From: an uncultured Bacilli bacterium
GTDB taxonomy: Bacteria > Bacillota_I > Bacilli_A > RF39 > UBA660
Reading direction: 5' to 3'
NCBI GenBank assembly: GCA_947624915.1
Contig: CANQMF010000004.1
Location: 1-43,581, forward strand
DNA: 43,581 nt
The notes under the pieces are model-generated. The model saw only the letters and a list, made by a program, of their open reading frames with translations. It made no database searches and had not been told where the DNA came from. Below are positions 8,336 through 15,831 of this stretch, piece by piece. The stretch's first letter is position 1, and every line of letters begins with the position of its first letter. The position numbers and the translations under genes are program-made.

Positions 8336-8435
8336 AAAAAACAAATAAAAGCAGACTAGAGTGTTACCTCATCGCCTACTTTTACCATGTAGAATCATTC
8401 AAACGTACATTATAATACTCTTACAAAACAGTTGT

Positions 8436-8825
8436 TTATTTACTGTTTTTTTCTTTCAATAAATCTCTAATTTCTTCCAAAAGGACAATTTCATCAGTTT
8501 TCTTCTTATCGTCTTCTTTTTTTTCTTTATGCATAAATTTATTAATAAACTTAACCATAAAGAAAATACAAATGGCAACAATCAAGAAATCTATAACATT
8601 CTGAATAAAAAGTCCATAATAAATGACAGAGTCTTTAAATGTAATAGATAGCCTAGAGAAATTAATACCACCTGTTACTAATCCTATTAATGGCATAAGA
8701 ATATTGTCAACCAACGACGTGACTATCTTACCAAAAGAACTTCCCATAATAACACCAATAGCTAAGTCAATGACATTGCCACGAGCTATAAACTTTTTAA
8801 ATTCTTCAATTATTTTTGACATCAT
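8436..8825 (-). CDS. mscL: Large-conductance mechanosensitive channel MscL
   Basis: A 129-residue channel that opens under membrane tension to release solutes during hypo-osmotic shock. The N-terminal helix and TM1 (FIARGNVIDLAIGVIMGSSF) are textbook MscL, TM2 is YGLFIQNVIDFLIVAICIFF, and a charged C-terminal bundle follows. Length is near the usual 125-145. Two ATGs are adjacent at 8825 and 8822. AGGAGG is only 3 bases from the first, so the second may be the real start. It follows the ADP-ribosylglycohydrolase gene by 37 bases and may share its transcript. Confidence 0.95.
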   Translation of the reverse strand: MMSKIIEEFKKFIARGNVIDLAIGVIMGSSFGKIVTSLVDNILMPLIGLVTGGINFSRLSITFKDSVIYYGLFIQNVIDFLIVAICIFFMVKFINKFMHKEKKEDDKKKTDEIVLLEEIRDLLKEKNSK

Positions 8826-8862
8826 ACACCTCCTACCTAATCAACTTCCAATAAACTTTGTG

Positions 8863-9816
8863 CTATAAATTGTCGCTATAACTTAATAATCTTAAATATC
8901 GTTCAAAATTTTCGCTTATTTCAGTCAAATAATCTTTTTTACGTAAATTATCATACCAATCCTTTGGTATTTTATTTGTGCCATAATAAATACCAGCAAT
9001 GGCACCGGCTAAAGCACCAATAGCTGAAGTATCACCACCTATGTTAGTTGTTGCTATGATACAATCTTTATAATTGTCAGACTTAGTAAAGCACCATAAA
9101 ACACTTTCTAATGTATCAACTACAAAGCTACTAGATTTTATTTCATCAAGGTCAAGTTCATAAATATTACCAACTAAAATACGAGAATAATATTCTAAAG
9201 TGGCATTACTAAACATACTAAAATCAATCGTACGAAGTTTTTTTATGGCAGCAAATTTATTATTACCATTCAAAATAAACATGATGTAATGAACATATAT
9301 GTAGCAGGCACAAACAGATAATTCATGACGGTGCGTAATGGAACAAACTTTCTTAATTACATCATAAACATTTTCTTTAGTCTCCTTATTAGCGGTAAAA
9401 TAATATACCAAAGGCAACATCATCTTAAGAGCACTGTTGCCGTTATCATTAAAAGTATTTTCACCACAGTCATAGGCATTTTTTTGCCTTTGCGTAAATC
9501 TAACCAATGCTTTTAACGTAGTTTTACCAATACCAAATGACTCACCTACTGAACAAAACTTATTACAAGTGAACCAACTAACACAATTTTCTGCAATAAA
9601 ATTATAGTCAATACCCTTTTTTGTAATTGCATACATCGTAGCTAACATCAGAGAAGTACTATCGCCCCATGAACCCTTGGGCAACCCTTTTTTAATACAA
9701 GGTACCATCTTTAACACAGGATTACTAAGTAAATCATCACGGTTGCGATTCTTTGTTATTGTACCCAAAGCATCGCCAATAGCGCCACCAATAATGCCTT
9801 CTTTAACACGATACAT
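8863..9816 (-). CDS. ADP-ribosylglycohydrolase family protein
   Basis: A 317-residue protein of the DraG/ARH fold, which removes ADP-ribose from proteins or small molecules with two Mg ions. The opening GGAIGDALG and the C-terminal TTNIGGDTSAIGALAGAIAG are the family metal-site motifs. The middle motif is SWGDSTSLMLAT, where active enzymes usually carry W(T/S)DDT; one Asp is replaced by Ser. In the C-terminal motif the usual GGDxDT is GGDTSA. The family is clear, but loss of two acidic ligands makes activity uncertain. The substrate cannot be told from context. SD AAGGAAGG fits the ATG. Confidence 0.85.
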   Translation of the reverse strand: MYRVKEGIIGGAIGDALGTITKNRNRDDLLSNPVLKMVPCIKKGLPKGSWGDSTSLMLATMYAITKKGIDYNFIAENCVSWFTCNKFCSVGESFGIGKTTLKALVRFTQRQKNAYDCGENTFNDNGNSALKMMLPLVYYFTANKETKENVYDVIKKVCSITHRHELSVCACYIYVHYIMFILNGNNKFAAIKKLRTIDFSMFSNATLEYYSRILVGNIYELDLDEIKSSSFVVDTLESVLWCFTKSDNYKDCIIATTNIGGDTSAIGALAGAIAGIYYGTNKIPKDWYDNLRKKDYLTEISENFERYLRLLSYSDNL

Positions 9817-9878
9817 TACATCAACCTTCCTTTGTAATTCTAACTATATTGTATCTCTTTTAAAGTCTATAAGTCAAT

Positions 9879-9898
9879 AAAAAACAACACTAGGTTGT
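9879..9898 (-). terminator. Terminator of the lipoprotein gene
   Basis: ACAAC (9884-9888) pairs with GTTGT (9894-9898). On the minus strand a run of six T follows. It lies just past the stop at 9911. Confidence 0.65.
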
Positions 9899-9910
9899 CT
9901 TTTATAAATA

Positions 9911-10642
9911 TTAATTACTACTAACACTTGTGAAAACATAATTGCCATCAGAATTTTTTGTAAACGTATAGGTATAATGTTTAAATTCATTCTTATTATT
10001 ATCATCAATTACATAGCTTTGTTCATCCTTAAGAGTTGTGATTACTTTTGTTCTATTAACATCATTGTAGACTTTATTGTCGGCAATTAAACCAGCATAC
10101 ACATCAGCATAAAATAAGTTGCTACTATAACTAACGTGATCTACATAAGAAACAATTTTTTCTGAAGCGTTAATACATCCCTCATTAATATAATATTTTT
10201 TTTCTGATTCATCATACAAATAAGAAGGGCATTGACCAAGATTACTAGTGTATTCGACGTTAACGGGACCAAAAGTAGCATTTATTTCACGGTTAACATC
10301 TTCTAATGATAAATAAGAGCTAACATTTGTAATATTTCTAGTCTTCAGTTGAGCAATTTCTTCAGCCGTCAAATCAACGTTACTTTCTTGCCCAAAACTG
10401 CCGTTTAATCCATATAATAATATGTCATCCTTTGTATAATCATTCACATCGAAATGGCCTTGCTTATATAACTCAATTGTTTTTGGTAACGTTTCTAAGT
10501 TAACAATACTTCCGGTAATAGTGCTTAAAATCTGATTATCTTTTACTTCCATATTAGTTTCTTCTTCATTTTTGCTAGTACTACAACCAGTAATAATAAC
10601 AAAAATAGCAAATAAAAACACAATACTTTTAAATTTTTTCAT
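9911..10642 (-). CDS. Lipoprotein of unknown function
   Basis: A 243-residue exported protein. The signal peptide is KFKSIVFLFAIFVI and the lipobox ITGC puts the lipidated cysteine at residue 20. The mature part is acidic and polar, with two cysteines in the second half (NLGQCPSYLY and INEGCINA) that could form a disulfide. It ends in a beta-rich segment (HYTYTFTKNSDGNYVFTSV). I recognise no family. It has its own promoter and terminator, so it is a single-gene unit. Export and lipid anchoring are well supported; function is unknown. Confidence 0.8.
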   Translation of the reverse strand: MKKFKSIVFLFAIFVIITGCSTSKNEEETNMEVKDNQILSTITGSIVNLETLPKTIELYKQGHFDVNDYTKDDILLYGLNGSFGQESNVDLTAEEIAQLKTRNITNVSSYLSLEDVNREINATFGPVNVEYTSNLGQCPSYLYDESEKKYYINEGCINASEKIVSYVDHVSYSSNLFYADVYAGLIADNKVYNDVNRTKVITTLKDEQSYVIDDNNKNEFKHYTYTFTKNSDGNYVFTSVSSN

Positions 10643-10672
10643 TATTTAACCTCTCCTCTATCCTACACAATG

Positions 10673-10701
10673 ATCATAACACAAAACATACATAAAATCA
10701 A
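10673..10701 (-). promoter_or_regulatory. Sigma-A promoter of the lipoprotein gene
   Basis: On the minus strand TTGATT (10696-10701), a 17-bp spacer and TATGAT (10673-10678), about 30 bases before the start codon. Confidence 0.6.
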
Positions 10702-10888
10702 TTATATTTATGCTATAGCTTATCTCAAAATGTTACAAAATGAATAAAAGCAACGAGATATTAATAAAATATCTAATTTATCTTATCGTCTAAGATTTAT
10801 CATAAAACAGGGCTAGTTTATATACAAATTGGTACTTATCAGGATTATTATTAGTGACCTTACTTATTAATCATTATTTATGACAACC

Positions 10889-10931
10889 AAAAAAGAAACT
10901 GAATAGAAATTATTCATTTTCTATCAGTTCC
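10889..10931 (-). terminator. Terminator of spoIVB, overlapping its stop codon
   Basis: GAAACTGAATAGAAA (10895-10909) pairs with TTTCTATCAGTTC (10918-10930), with a one-base bulge. A run of T follows on the minus strand. The spoIVB TGA (10924-10926) lies inside the stem. Confidence 0.8.
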
Positions 10932-11871
10932 TTTTATCCGCTTCTTTTAACATATTAGTAATTAATATTCCATATCCTCTTTCTGGATCATCTACAACAA
11001 CATGAGTTACTGCTCCAATGATATAGTTATCTTGAATGATTGGTGAACCACTCATCCCCTGTACTATTCCACCTACTTTAAGTAATCTCTCATCTTTTAC
11101 CCTAAACATTAAATTTTTTACATTATCTTTAGCATCTATTTTTAAAATTTCAATTTCATATTTATCTACCTTATTATCATCTAATTCTGTTAACATATAT
11201 GCTTTACCCAGTTTAGCATTGTCAACGTTTCCTACCTTGTATAAGCTATTCGTATCGATTTTGGCAACATAATCCCCAAATAACCCCTTATTTGTATTAA
11301 CATCGATATCTCCTCGAATAGTATTTATATCAATAGACGCATTTTTTTCACCAGGATTGCCATCATCGCTTCGCGTTATATTAATTATTTTAGAATCATA
11401 AATATTACCACCAGAACTATCTATGATAAATCCACTACTAGAATCAATTATTTCATGTCCCAAAGCACCAAACACTTTACTTGCAGGATCAATAAATGTT
11501 AGGGTTCCTATACCAGCAATTGTATCTTTAAGATATAGTCCCGTTTTACCATTGTTTATATTTATTGCAGTATTATATAATTTTCCATTTCTAATGTAAC
11601 CTATATTAACAGAAGAACTTCTGTTATTAGAAATAGATTCAGTAAAACTTTCTATATCTATAACATTGTTGCCTTCGACAGAGACGATGATATCACCTTT
11701 CTGGACATCTTTATTTGTGTTATCATACTTTCCAACAACAATAATACCTTTTGTCTTAAGTTTGATACCAATATTCTCTCCACTTGCAACTATATAATCA
11801 GAATATGCATAAGCATAATATGGCATAGTTAAAAGAAGCAATAATATTATTAGTTTAAAACGCTTAAACAT
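10924..11871 (-). CDS. spoIVB: SpoIVB sporulation signalling serine peptidase (S55)
   Basis: A 315-residue peptidase which, in Bacillus, is made in the forespore, crosses to the intermembrane space and triggers pro-sigma-K processing by cutting SpoIVFA. One N-terminal membrane segment (LIILLLLLTMPYYAYAY) is followed by a PDZ-like domain (VQKGDIIVSVEGNNV). The catalytic His is in GALGHEIID and the catalytic Ser in VQGMSGSPIIQ. It is about 110 residues shorter than B. subtilis SpoIVB (426), with the lost length mainly N-terminal. SD AAAGGAGAAG fits the ATG, and a sigma-G/F-like promoter lies upstream. No spoIVFAB is visible in this window. Confidence 0.92.
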   Translation of the reverse strand: MFKRFKLIILLLLLTMPYYAYAYSDYIVASGENIGIKLKTKGIIVVGKYDNTNKDVQKGDIIVSVEGNNVIDIESFTESISNNRSSSVNIGYIRNGKLYNTAININNGKTGLYLKDTIAGIGTLTFIDPASKVFGALGHEIIDSSSGFIIDSSGGNIYDSKIINITRSDDGNPGEKNASIDINTIRGDIDVNTNKGLFGDYVAKIDTNSLYKVGNVDNAKLGKAYMLTELDDNKVDKYEIEILKIDAKDNVKNLMFRVKDERLLKVGGIVQGMSGSPIIQDNYIIGAVTHVVVDDPERGYGILITNMLKEADKRN

Positions 11872-11898
11872 ACTTCTCCTTTACATAGGTTACATATT

Positions 11899-11928
11899 TA
11901 GTATGAATATCAAACAACCATTTTATAC
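11899..11928 (-). promoter_or_regulatory. Sigma-G/sigma-F-type promoter of spoIVB
   Basis: On the minus strand GTATA (11924-11928), an 18-bp spacer and CATACTA (11899-11905). This fits the forespore promoter consensus, and spoIVB is a known sigma-G (and weaker sigma-F) target in Bacillus. The predicted transcript start leaves a leader of about 20 bases carrying the SD. Confidence 0.65.
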
Positions 11929-12184
11929 TTCTTACTAATAACATATAGTAAACTATTGCTAAACTTTTTGCCAAAGTCTATAATTTAATAAATAAAATTG
12001 ACAATTATTAAAGTAATATTTTAAACAATACCTATAAAGTAAGAAATTTATATATTAAACCATACAAAAAAAGCAACAAAATCCCAATTTCTATTTTAAA
12101 ATATTTTATATAATTAGTGCCAACATGAATAATTTTAATAAAAATAAATAATCACAAGTTTAAATGATTATTTATTTTTAATTA
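11929..12184. other. AT-rich intergenic stretch between spoIVB and the sortase gene
   Basis: Apart from the spoIVB promoter at its left edge and the sortase terminator at its right edge, I see no gene or conserved structure. It is very AT-rich. Confidence 0.5.
12142..12177 (-). terminator. Terminator of the sortase gene
   Basis: AAATAAATAATCA (12142-12154) pairs exactly with TGATTATTTATTT (12165-12177). On the minus strand a short T-rich tail follows. It lies 8 bases past the sortase stop. Confidence 0.6.
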
Positions 12185-13639
12185 TTATTTTTTTTCATTT
12201 TTTATTAATTTTGCTTGTATTACAATACGATTTCCTTTAAAGTCTTTACAAGTTGATAAAGTTAAAAATTTATCTTTGGTTGACACTTTTACACCAAAAT
12301 TATATATGCTACGTGACATCATCTTATTGATCCATTGTTGATAGGCAGCTTCATTTTCAAAAGTATGACTTAAATAATAAGACTCTTGTGGTACAACATA
12401 AATTGAAACAATTTGCCATAATGTATTGTTTGTCGGAGTTGCTAACTTAATAACATGATTTTCTTTATTTGTATACCAAGATTTTTGTAATGCTTTCTCT
12501 AAACTACCAAACATAACCTGATCTGTTCTGCCATGGCCATATATAACGGTATTTCTTTTGAAATTTTTAAAATCAGAACGATAATCAGCAAAAATCCAAC
12601 CAGCTACATTCGTCTTACGATTAAATGACCTATTTAAGTAATAAGAGTTGTCTCGATGTTGTACAACAGGATAATTAACATTAGTATTGTTTACATAAAG
12701 CCATGCTACAGTGTCGCTATTAGCTTTTTTAAGCTTATTAAAATCAACATTTATCATCGCTGTATCCATATAATTCCAATACTCATCACCATATTTATTA
12801 TTTTTTTTAACTTCTGGCTTTTTGGTATCTGAAACTACTGTATAAGTATTCTCAGGTGCAGGCTCCGGATCAGCAATTGTCTCACCACTCGGTTCAATTA
12901 AAGCTTCGGCGATAATATTATCAATTTCTTGTTGAGTTTCATCACCAGTTCGTTTCCATTCACGAAACATGTCTAAGCAGCTCACAAAGCCGACCACCGA
13001 AACAATCATTATAACCATATATATATTTAAAACTTTATTATTAAATAAAAAGTCAATTGGTGAGCGGCGGTGTCTTTCATTTGATTTTTTGATATTTTCA
13101 TAAACAATATCTTTATTATTGGCATGATCTAACCAGTTTTGTGATAAAAAAACATCATTTTCATTCTCATCATTAGTACGAAGCAAATCAAATAAGCTTA
13201 CTTTTTGATACTTACCACTTAATTTTTTTATAGTATTAGTAACTTCATACATAGACTCTTTATTAAAAATATATTGTACATCTGGTTGTGTCATCTTCTT
13301 TATATAAGGATCATTTATCAATTTTTCAAATTGATAAATAATTTCCAATATCTCATCAGAATTAATGATTTCTCCCACTTGAATTTTATAATTAATACTA
13401 TTTACAAAAGTATCTAGAATAATCTTGACATTAAATATACATGCGCTTTGATATTGAGGAAACAAATGCACCATTTTTTCCAAGGAAGCATACGTTACAT
13501 TATCATGTACTATATTTTCCTTTAAATATAAAATTTTTTTGGAATTAACTGCCACAAAAAAAGTAAAATGCATATTGGCAATTTCAATAGTTTTAATAAC
13601 AACACATTCTTCTTTTTGATACATTATTGCTTTTTTCAC
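12185..13639 (-). CDS. Class B sortase with a large cytosolic N-terminal domain
   Basis: A 484-residue transpeptidase that should attach the neighbouring adhesin to peptidoglycan or to another pilin subunit. The catalytic domain is C-terminal: RNTVIYGHGRTD carries the His, FLTLSTC the Cys (residue 464), and GNRIVIQ the Arg (471). The TLSTC form and the spacing fit the SrtB class. One membrane helix (VLNIYMVIMIVSVVGFVSC, about 203-221) precedes an acidic linker. The first ~200 residues have no signal peptide and would stay in the cytosol. SrtB enzymes are usually 220-260 residues, so this N-terminal half is extra and unrecognised. The gene follows the adhesin gene, separated from it by a terminator. 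Confidence 0.9.
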   Translation of the reverse strand: MKKAIMYQKEECVVIKTIEIANMHFTFFVAVNSKKILYLKENIVHDNVTYASLEKMVHLFPQYQSACIFNVKIILDTFVNSINYKIQVGEIINSDEILEIIYQFEKLINDPYIKKMTQPDVQYIFNKESMYEVTNTIKKLSGKYQKVSLFDLLRTNDENENDVFLSQNWLDHANNKDIVYENIKKSNERHRRSPIDFLFNNKVLNIYMVIMIVSVVGFVSCLDMFREWKRTGDETQQEIDNIIAEALIEPSGETIADPEPAPENTYTVVSDTKKPEVKKNNKYGDEYWNYMDTAMINVDFNKLKKANSDTVAWLYVNNTNVNYPVVQHRDNSYYLNRSFNRKTNVAGWIFADYRSDFKNFKRNTVIYGHGRTDQVMFGSLEKALQKSWYTNKENHVIKLATPTNNTLWQIVSIYVVPQESYYLSHTFENEAAYQQWINKMMSRSIYNFGVKVSTKDKFLTLSTCKDFKGNRIVIQAKLIKNEKK

Positions 13640-13683
13640 TTTGCATCGCCCTACCTATCATTATTGTATCATAAAAACAAAAT

Positions 13684-13706
13684 AAAAAAAAGAGCAAAGC
13701 TCTTTT
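13684..13706 (-). terminator. Terminator between adhesin and sortase genes
   Basis: AAAAGAGC pairs with GCTCTTTT around AAA (13688-13706). On the minus strand a run of eight T follows. It begins at the adhesin stop, so the sortase gets read-through or its own promoter. Confidence 0.8.
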
Positions 13707-15504
13707 ATGCATGTTGTCTATTTAATTTGAAAATACTAAAACCTGCCAAAGCTACGGTACCAATCAAACCAGCAACTATAAGTGTTATATTCATATCAGC
13801 AGTTTCAGGAATAGGTGAGTTGTACATAACTACCGTTTTTTCAACTCCCCCATCAGCTGTTACTTCAAATTCAACAATTTCATCACTAATACCATATCCA
13901 TCTGGTGATTTAGTCTCAATTAAAACATATTTTCCTTCAGGCAAATCAGCTAAATAATGAGGGGTCGTCGTAGAAACCCATTCGTCTACAACTTTTCCAT
14001 TTGCATCTTTAACTGTTAACTTAGCCCCTGGCAACTCTTTATCATTAGTAATATCTCGTTTACTAACTTTAATTAATGTCTTTTTAGGAATAGGCGTATT
14101 ATACATAACTATTGGTTTTTCAACGCCTCCATCATTGTCAACCGTAAAAGTAACCGTCTCAGTTGTTAACAAATATCCAGTTGGAGCAATCGTTTCAGAT
14201 AAAGTATACTTACCTGGTGTTAATTTTTCAATATAATGAGGGGTCGTTGTAGAATCCCATTCATCTACAACTTTTCCAAGTGCATTCTTTAGAACTAAAT
14301 GAGCCCCTGGTAATTCAGCTTTAGTAGTAATATCTTGCTTACTAATTTTTATCTTTGATGGGAACTTATAATTACCTACTGAAACTACCACTGGTGAACC
14401 AGCCGGCACATTAATTTTAATAGGATCTACTATGTAGAAACCTTTAGGTGCCTTGGTTTCCTTAATAGTGTAAACACCCGGTTCTACAACAATGGTTTCC
14501 GGTGTTGTATTTGATATCCAACTTATAAGTTTTTTACCATTCGAAGCATATAAAGTAAGCTCTGCTCCTGCTAGGGGAACATTTTTACCAGTTGAAGTGT
14601 CATACTTATAAACAATTATTTTTCCCCTTGGTTGAACCGTTAGTTGTACGCCTGCTGATACTGTAACTGGATTATTAAACATTAACCCAATGTTTTGAAC
14701 TTTTGGATCGTTAGCAGAATATTGATATATCTTTTTAGTTGTACCTTGAGCAGTTGCTCGAACACTAATAGTCATATCCTTAGCTAATTTACTAGCTGGT
14801 ATGGAAACAGTAAAACTTTTGTTAATAGGTATCTTTACGTTACTATCATAAGACTTTCCATCATAAACGATCTTTGCCTCTGCAGGAGCGTTAACTAAAG
14901 TAATTGTCGCCTTATCGTAACCTTGACCGCCAAGTTTTATTGCCTTACTAACATAGTAATGTTCATCACTTGACAAAGTCATTTTGCCACCATCTGATAG
15001 TGTAATACCCGGTACTGTAACTTTAAAATTCATCGCAGCATTATACAACTTTAAAGCCTGAGAACCAATATGGCCACCAGTTTTCACTTTGCTTTTATCA
15101 AAAGTACCTTGAGCTAACCATATTGCTAACTGCGTAATATAATATTTTTCGTCGTTACTGTAAGATTTATCATTGCCTAATAAATCAGTATTCCAGTTCG
15201 TACCATTAAAACCATTATTTAAGATATAGATCAAAGATGGAGTTGTTAGCTCTTTGTCATAACTTAATTGAGACCCAACCTCAGGAGCCTTATTTTCTTT
15301 GTTTAAGCAGTAACCAAGAAATTCACCTGCGCTAGTGGTTACTGCTTTATACGATGTTTTTGCTCCTTGATATTGGTCAACACCCTGTAGATTTCGTTTT
15401 TGTGAGACTTTAACAGAGTTATCTAGAGCATGAACATCTCCTACACCTACAAACAATAACATAAGAATTATTAATAGGCCTAAAAATTTCTTAAAACTTT
15501 TCAT
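13705..15504 (-). CDS. Cell-wall-anchored adhesin/pilin with thioester domain and three CnaB-like domains
   Basis: A 599-residue surface protein. Signal peptide: KSFKKFLGLLIILMLLFVG to about VHA. The N-terminal domain has the thioester signature: Cys66 in GYCLN and Gln125 in ITQLAIWLAQG, which can cross-link to form a reactive thioester. Three SpaA/CnaB-type domains follow, each with a lysine strand (IIVYKYD, IKISKQD, IKVSKRD), a catalytic Glu (IKETKAPKGF, LSETIAPTGY, LIETKSPDGY) and, in the last two, an Asn (VMYN). The end is a sorting signal: IPETAD, a hydrophobic helix and a basic tail. I start at 15504, not 27 bases upstream, because GGAGGAG sits 7 bases before this ATG. The adjacent sortase is the likely partner. 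Confidence 0.93.
   Translation of the reverse strand: MKSFKKFLGLLIILMLLFVGVGDVHALDNSVKVSQKRNLQGVDQYQGAKTSYKAVTTSAGEFLGYCLNKENKAPEVGSQLSYDKELTTPSLIYILNNGFNGTNWNTDLLGNDKSYSNDEKYYITQLAIWLAQGTFDKSKVKTGGHIGSQALKLYNAAMNFKVTVPGITLSDGGKMTLSSDEHYYVSKAIKLGGQGYDKATITLVNAPAEAKIVYDGKSYDSNVKIPINKSFTVSIPASKLAKDMTISVRATAQGTTKKIYQYSANDPKVQNIGLMFNNPVTVSAGVQLTVQPRGKIIVYKYDTSTGKNVPLAGAELTLYASNGKKLISWISNTTPETIVVEPGVYTIKETKAPKGFYIVDPIKINVPAGSPVVVSVGNYKFPSKIKISKQDITTKAELPGAHLVLKNALGKVVDEWDSTTTPHYIEKLTPGKYTLSETIAPTGYLLTTETVTFTVDNDGGVEKPIVMYNTPIPKKTLIKVSKRDITNDKELPGAKLTVKDANGKVVDEWVSTTTPHYLADLPEGKYVLIETKSPDGYGISDEIVEFEVTADGGVEKTVVMYNSPIPETADMNITLIVAGLIGTVALAGFSIFKLNRQHA
13810..14375 (-). repeat. Tandem ~280-bp repeats encoding the last two CnaB domains
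   Basis: The last two CnaB-like domains are close copies at DNA level, offset by about 280 bases. For example ATAATGAGGGGTCGT and the following bases occur near 13955 and 14236, and GAATAGG-G-TT-TACATAAC occurs near 13811 and 14092. Both copies encode VVDEW-STTTPHY. This points to a recent internal duplication. Confidence 0.8.
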
Positions 15505-15532
15505 TATAAATCTCCTCCACACTACTGACACA

Positions 15533-15561
15533 ATAATAACACAAAAAAGTTAAAATGTCAA
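15533..15561 (-). promoter_or_regulatory. Sigma-A promoter of the adhesin gene
   Basis: On the minus strand TTGACA (15556-15561), a 17-bp spacer and TATTAT (15533-15538). The -10 lies 28 bases before the chosen ATG, which supports the shorter start. Confidence 0.8.
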
Positions 15562-15603
15562 CGTTACCTTAACACAGCTTTACTTTGCTTTTCAAGGCTT
15601 TTT

Positions 15604-15831
15604 CTACTCATTAATACTAAAGTCCTCTAATTCACCATTTTCCTTGACAATTTTATTGACACGTTCCTCAACTCTTGTTAATTGTTCATCACACTCTTTG
15701 ACCAATTTCATAGCCCGTGTATATTTATCAATCGAAGCCTCTAAATCTATTTCTCCTGTTTCAAGTTCATTAATAATATTTTCTAATTCACTAATTTTAT
15801 CCTCAAACTTAATATCTTTTCCCTTCGTCAT
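15604..15831 (-). CDS. xseB: Exodeoxyribonuclease VII small subunit
   Basis: A 75-residue helical protein matching XseB, with the family core FEDKISELENIINELE and YTRAMKLVKECDEQL. It binds the large subunit and stabilises the single-strand-specific exonuclease VII in the cytosol. Length is typical (70-80). Its start overlaps the end of xseA by 4 bases, so the two are translationally coupled. Confidence 0.93.
   Translation of the reverse strand: MTKGKDIKFEDKISELENIINELETGEIDLEASIDKYTRAMKLVKECDEQLTRVEERVNKIVKENGELEDFSINE

Noticed and set aside
13568..13957. Plus-strand ORF of 129 codons across the sortase/adhesin junction
   Set aside because: It runs opposite to two well-supported genes and through their terminator, and has no SD or domain.
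13810..14375. CRISPR-like direct repeats
   Set aside because: The repeats are about 280 bp long and encode CnaB domains in frame; there are no short repeats with unique spacers here or anywhere in the window.
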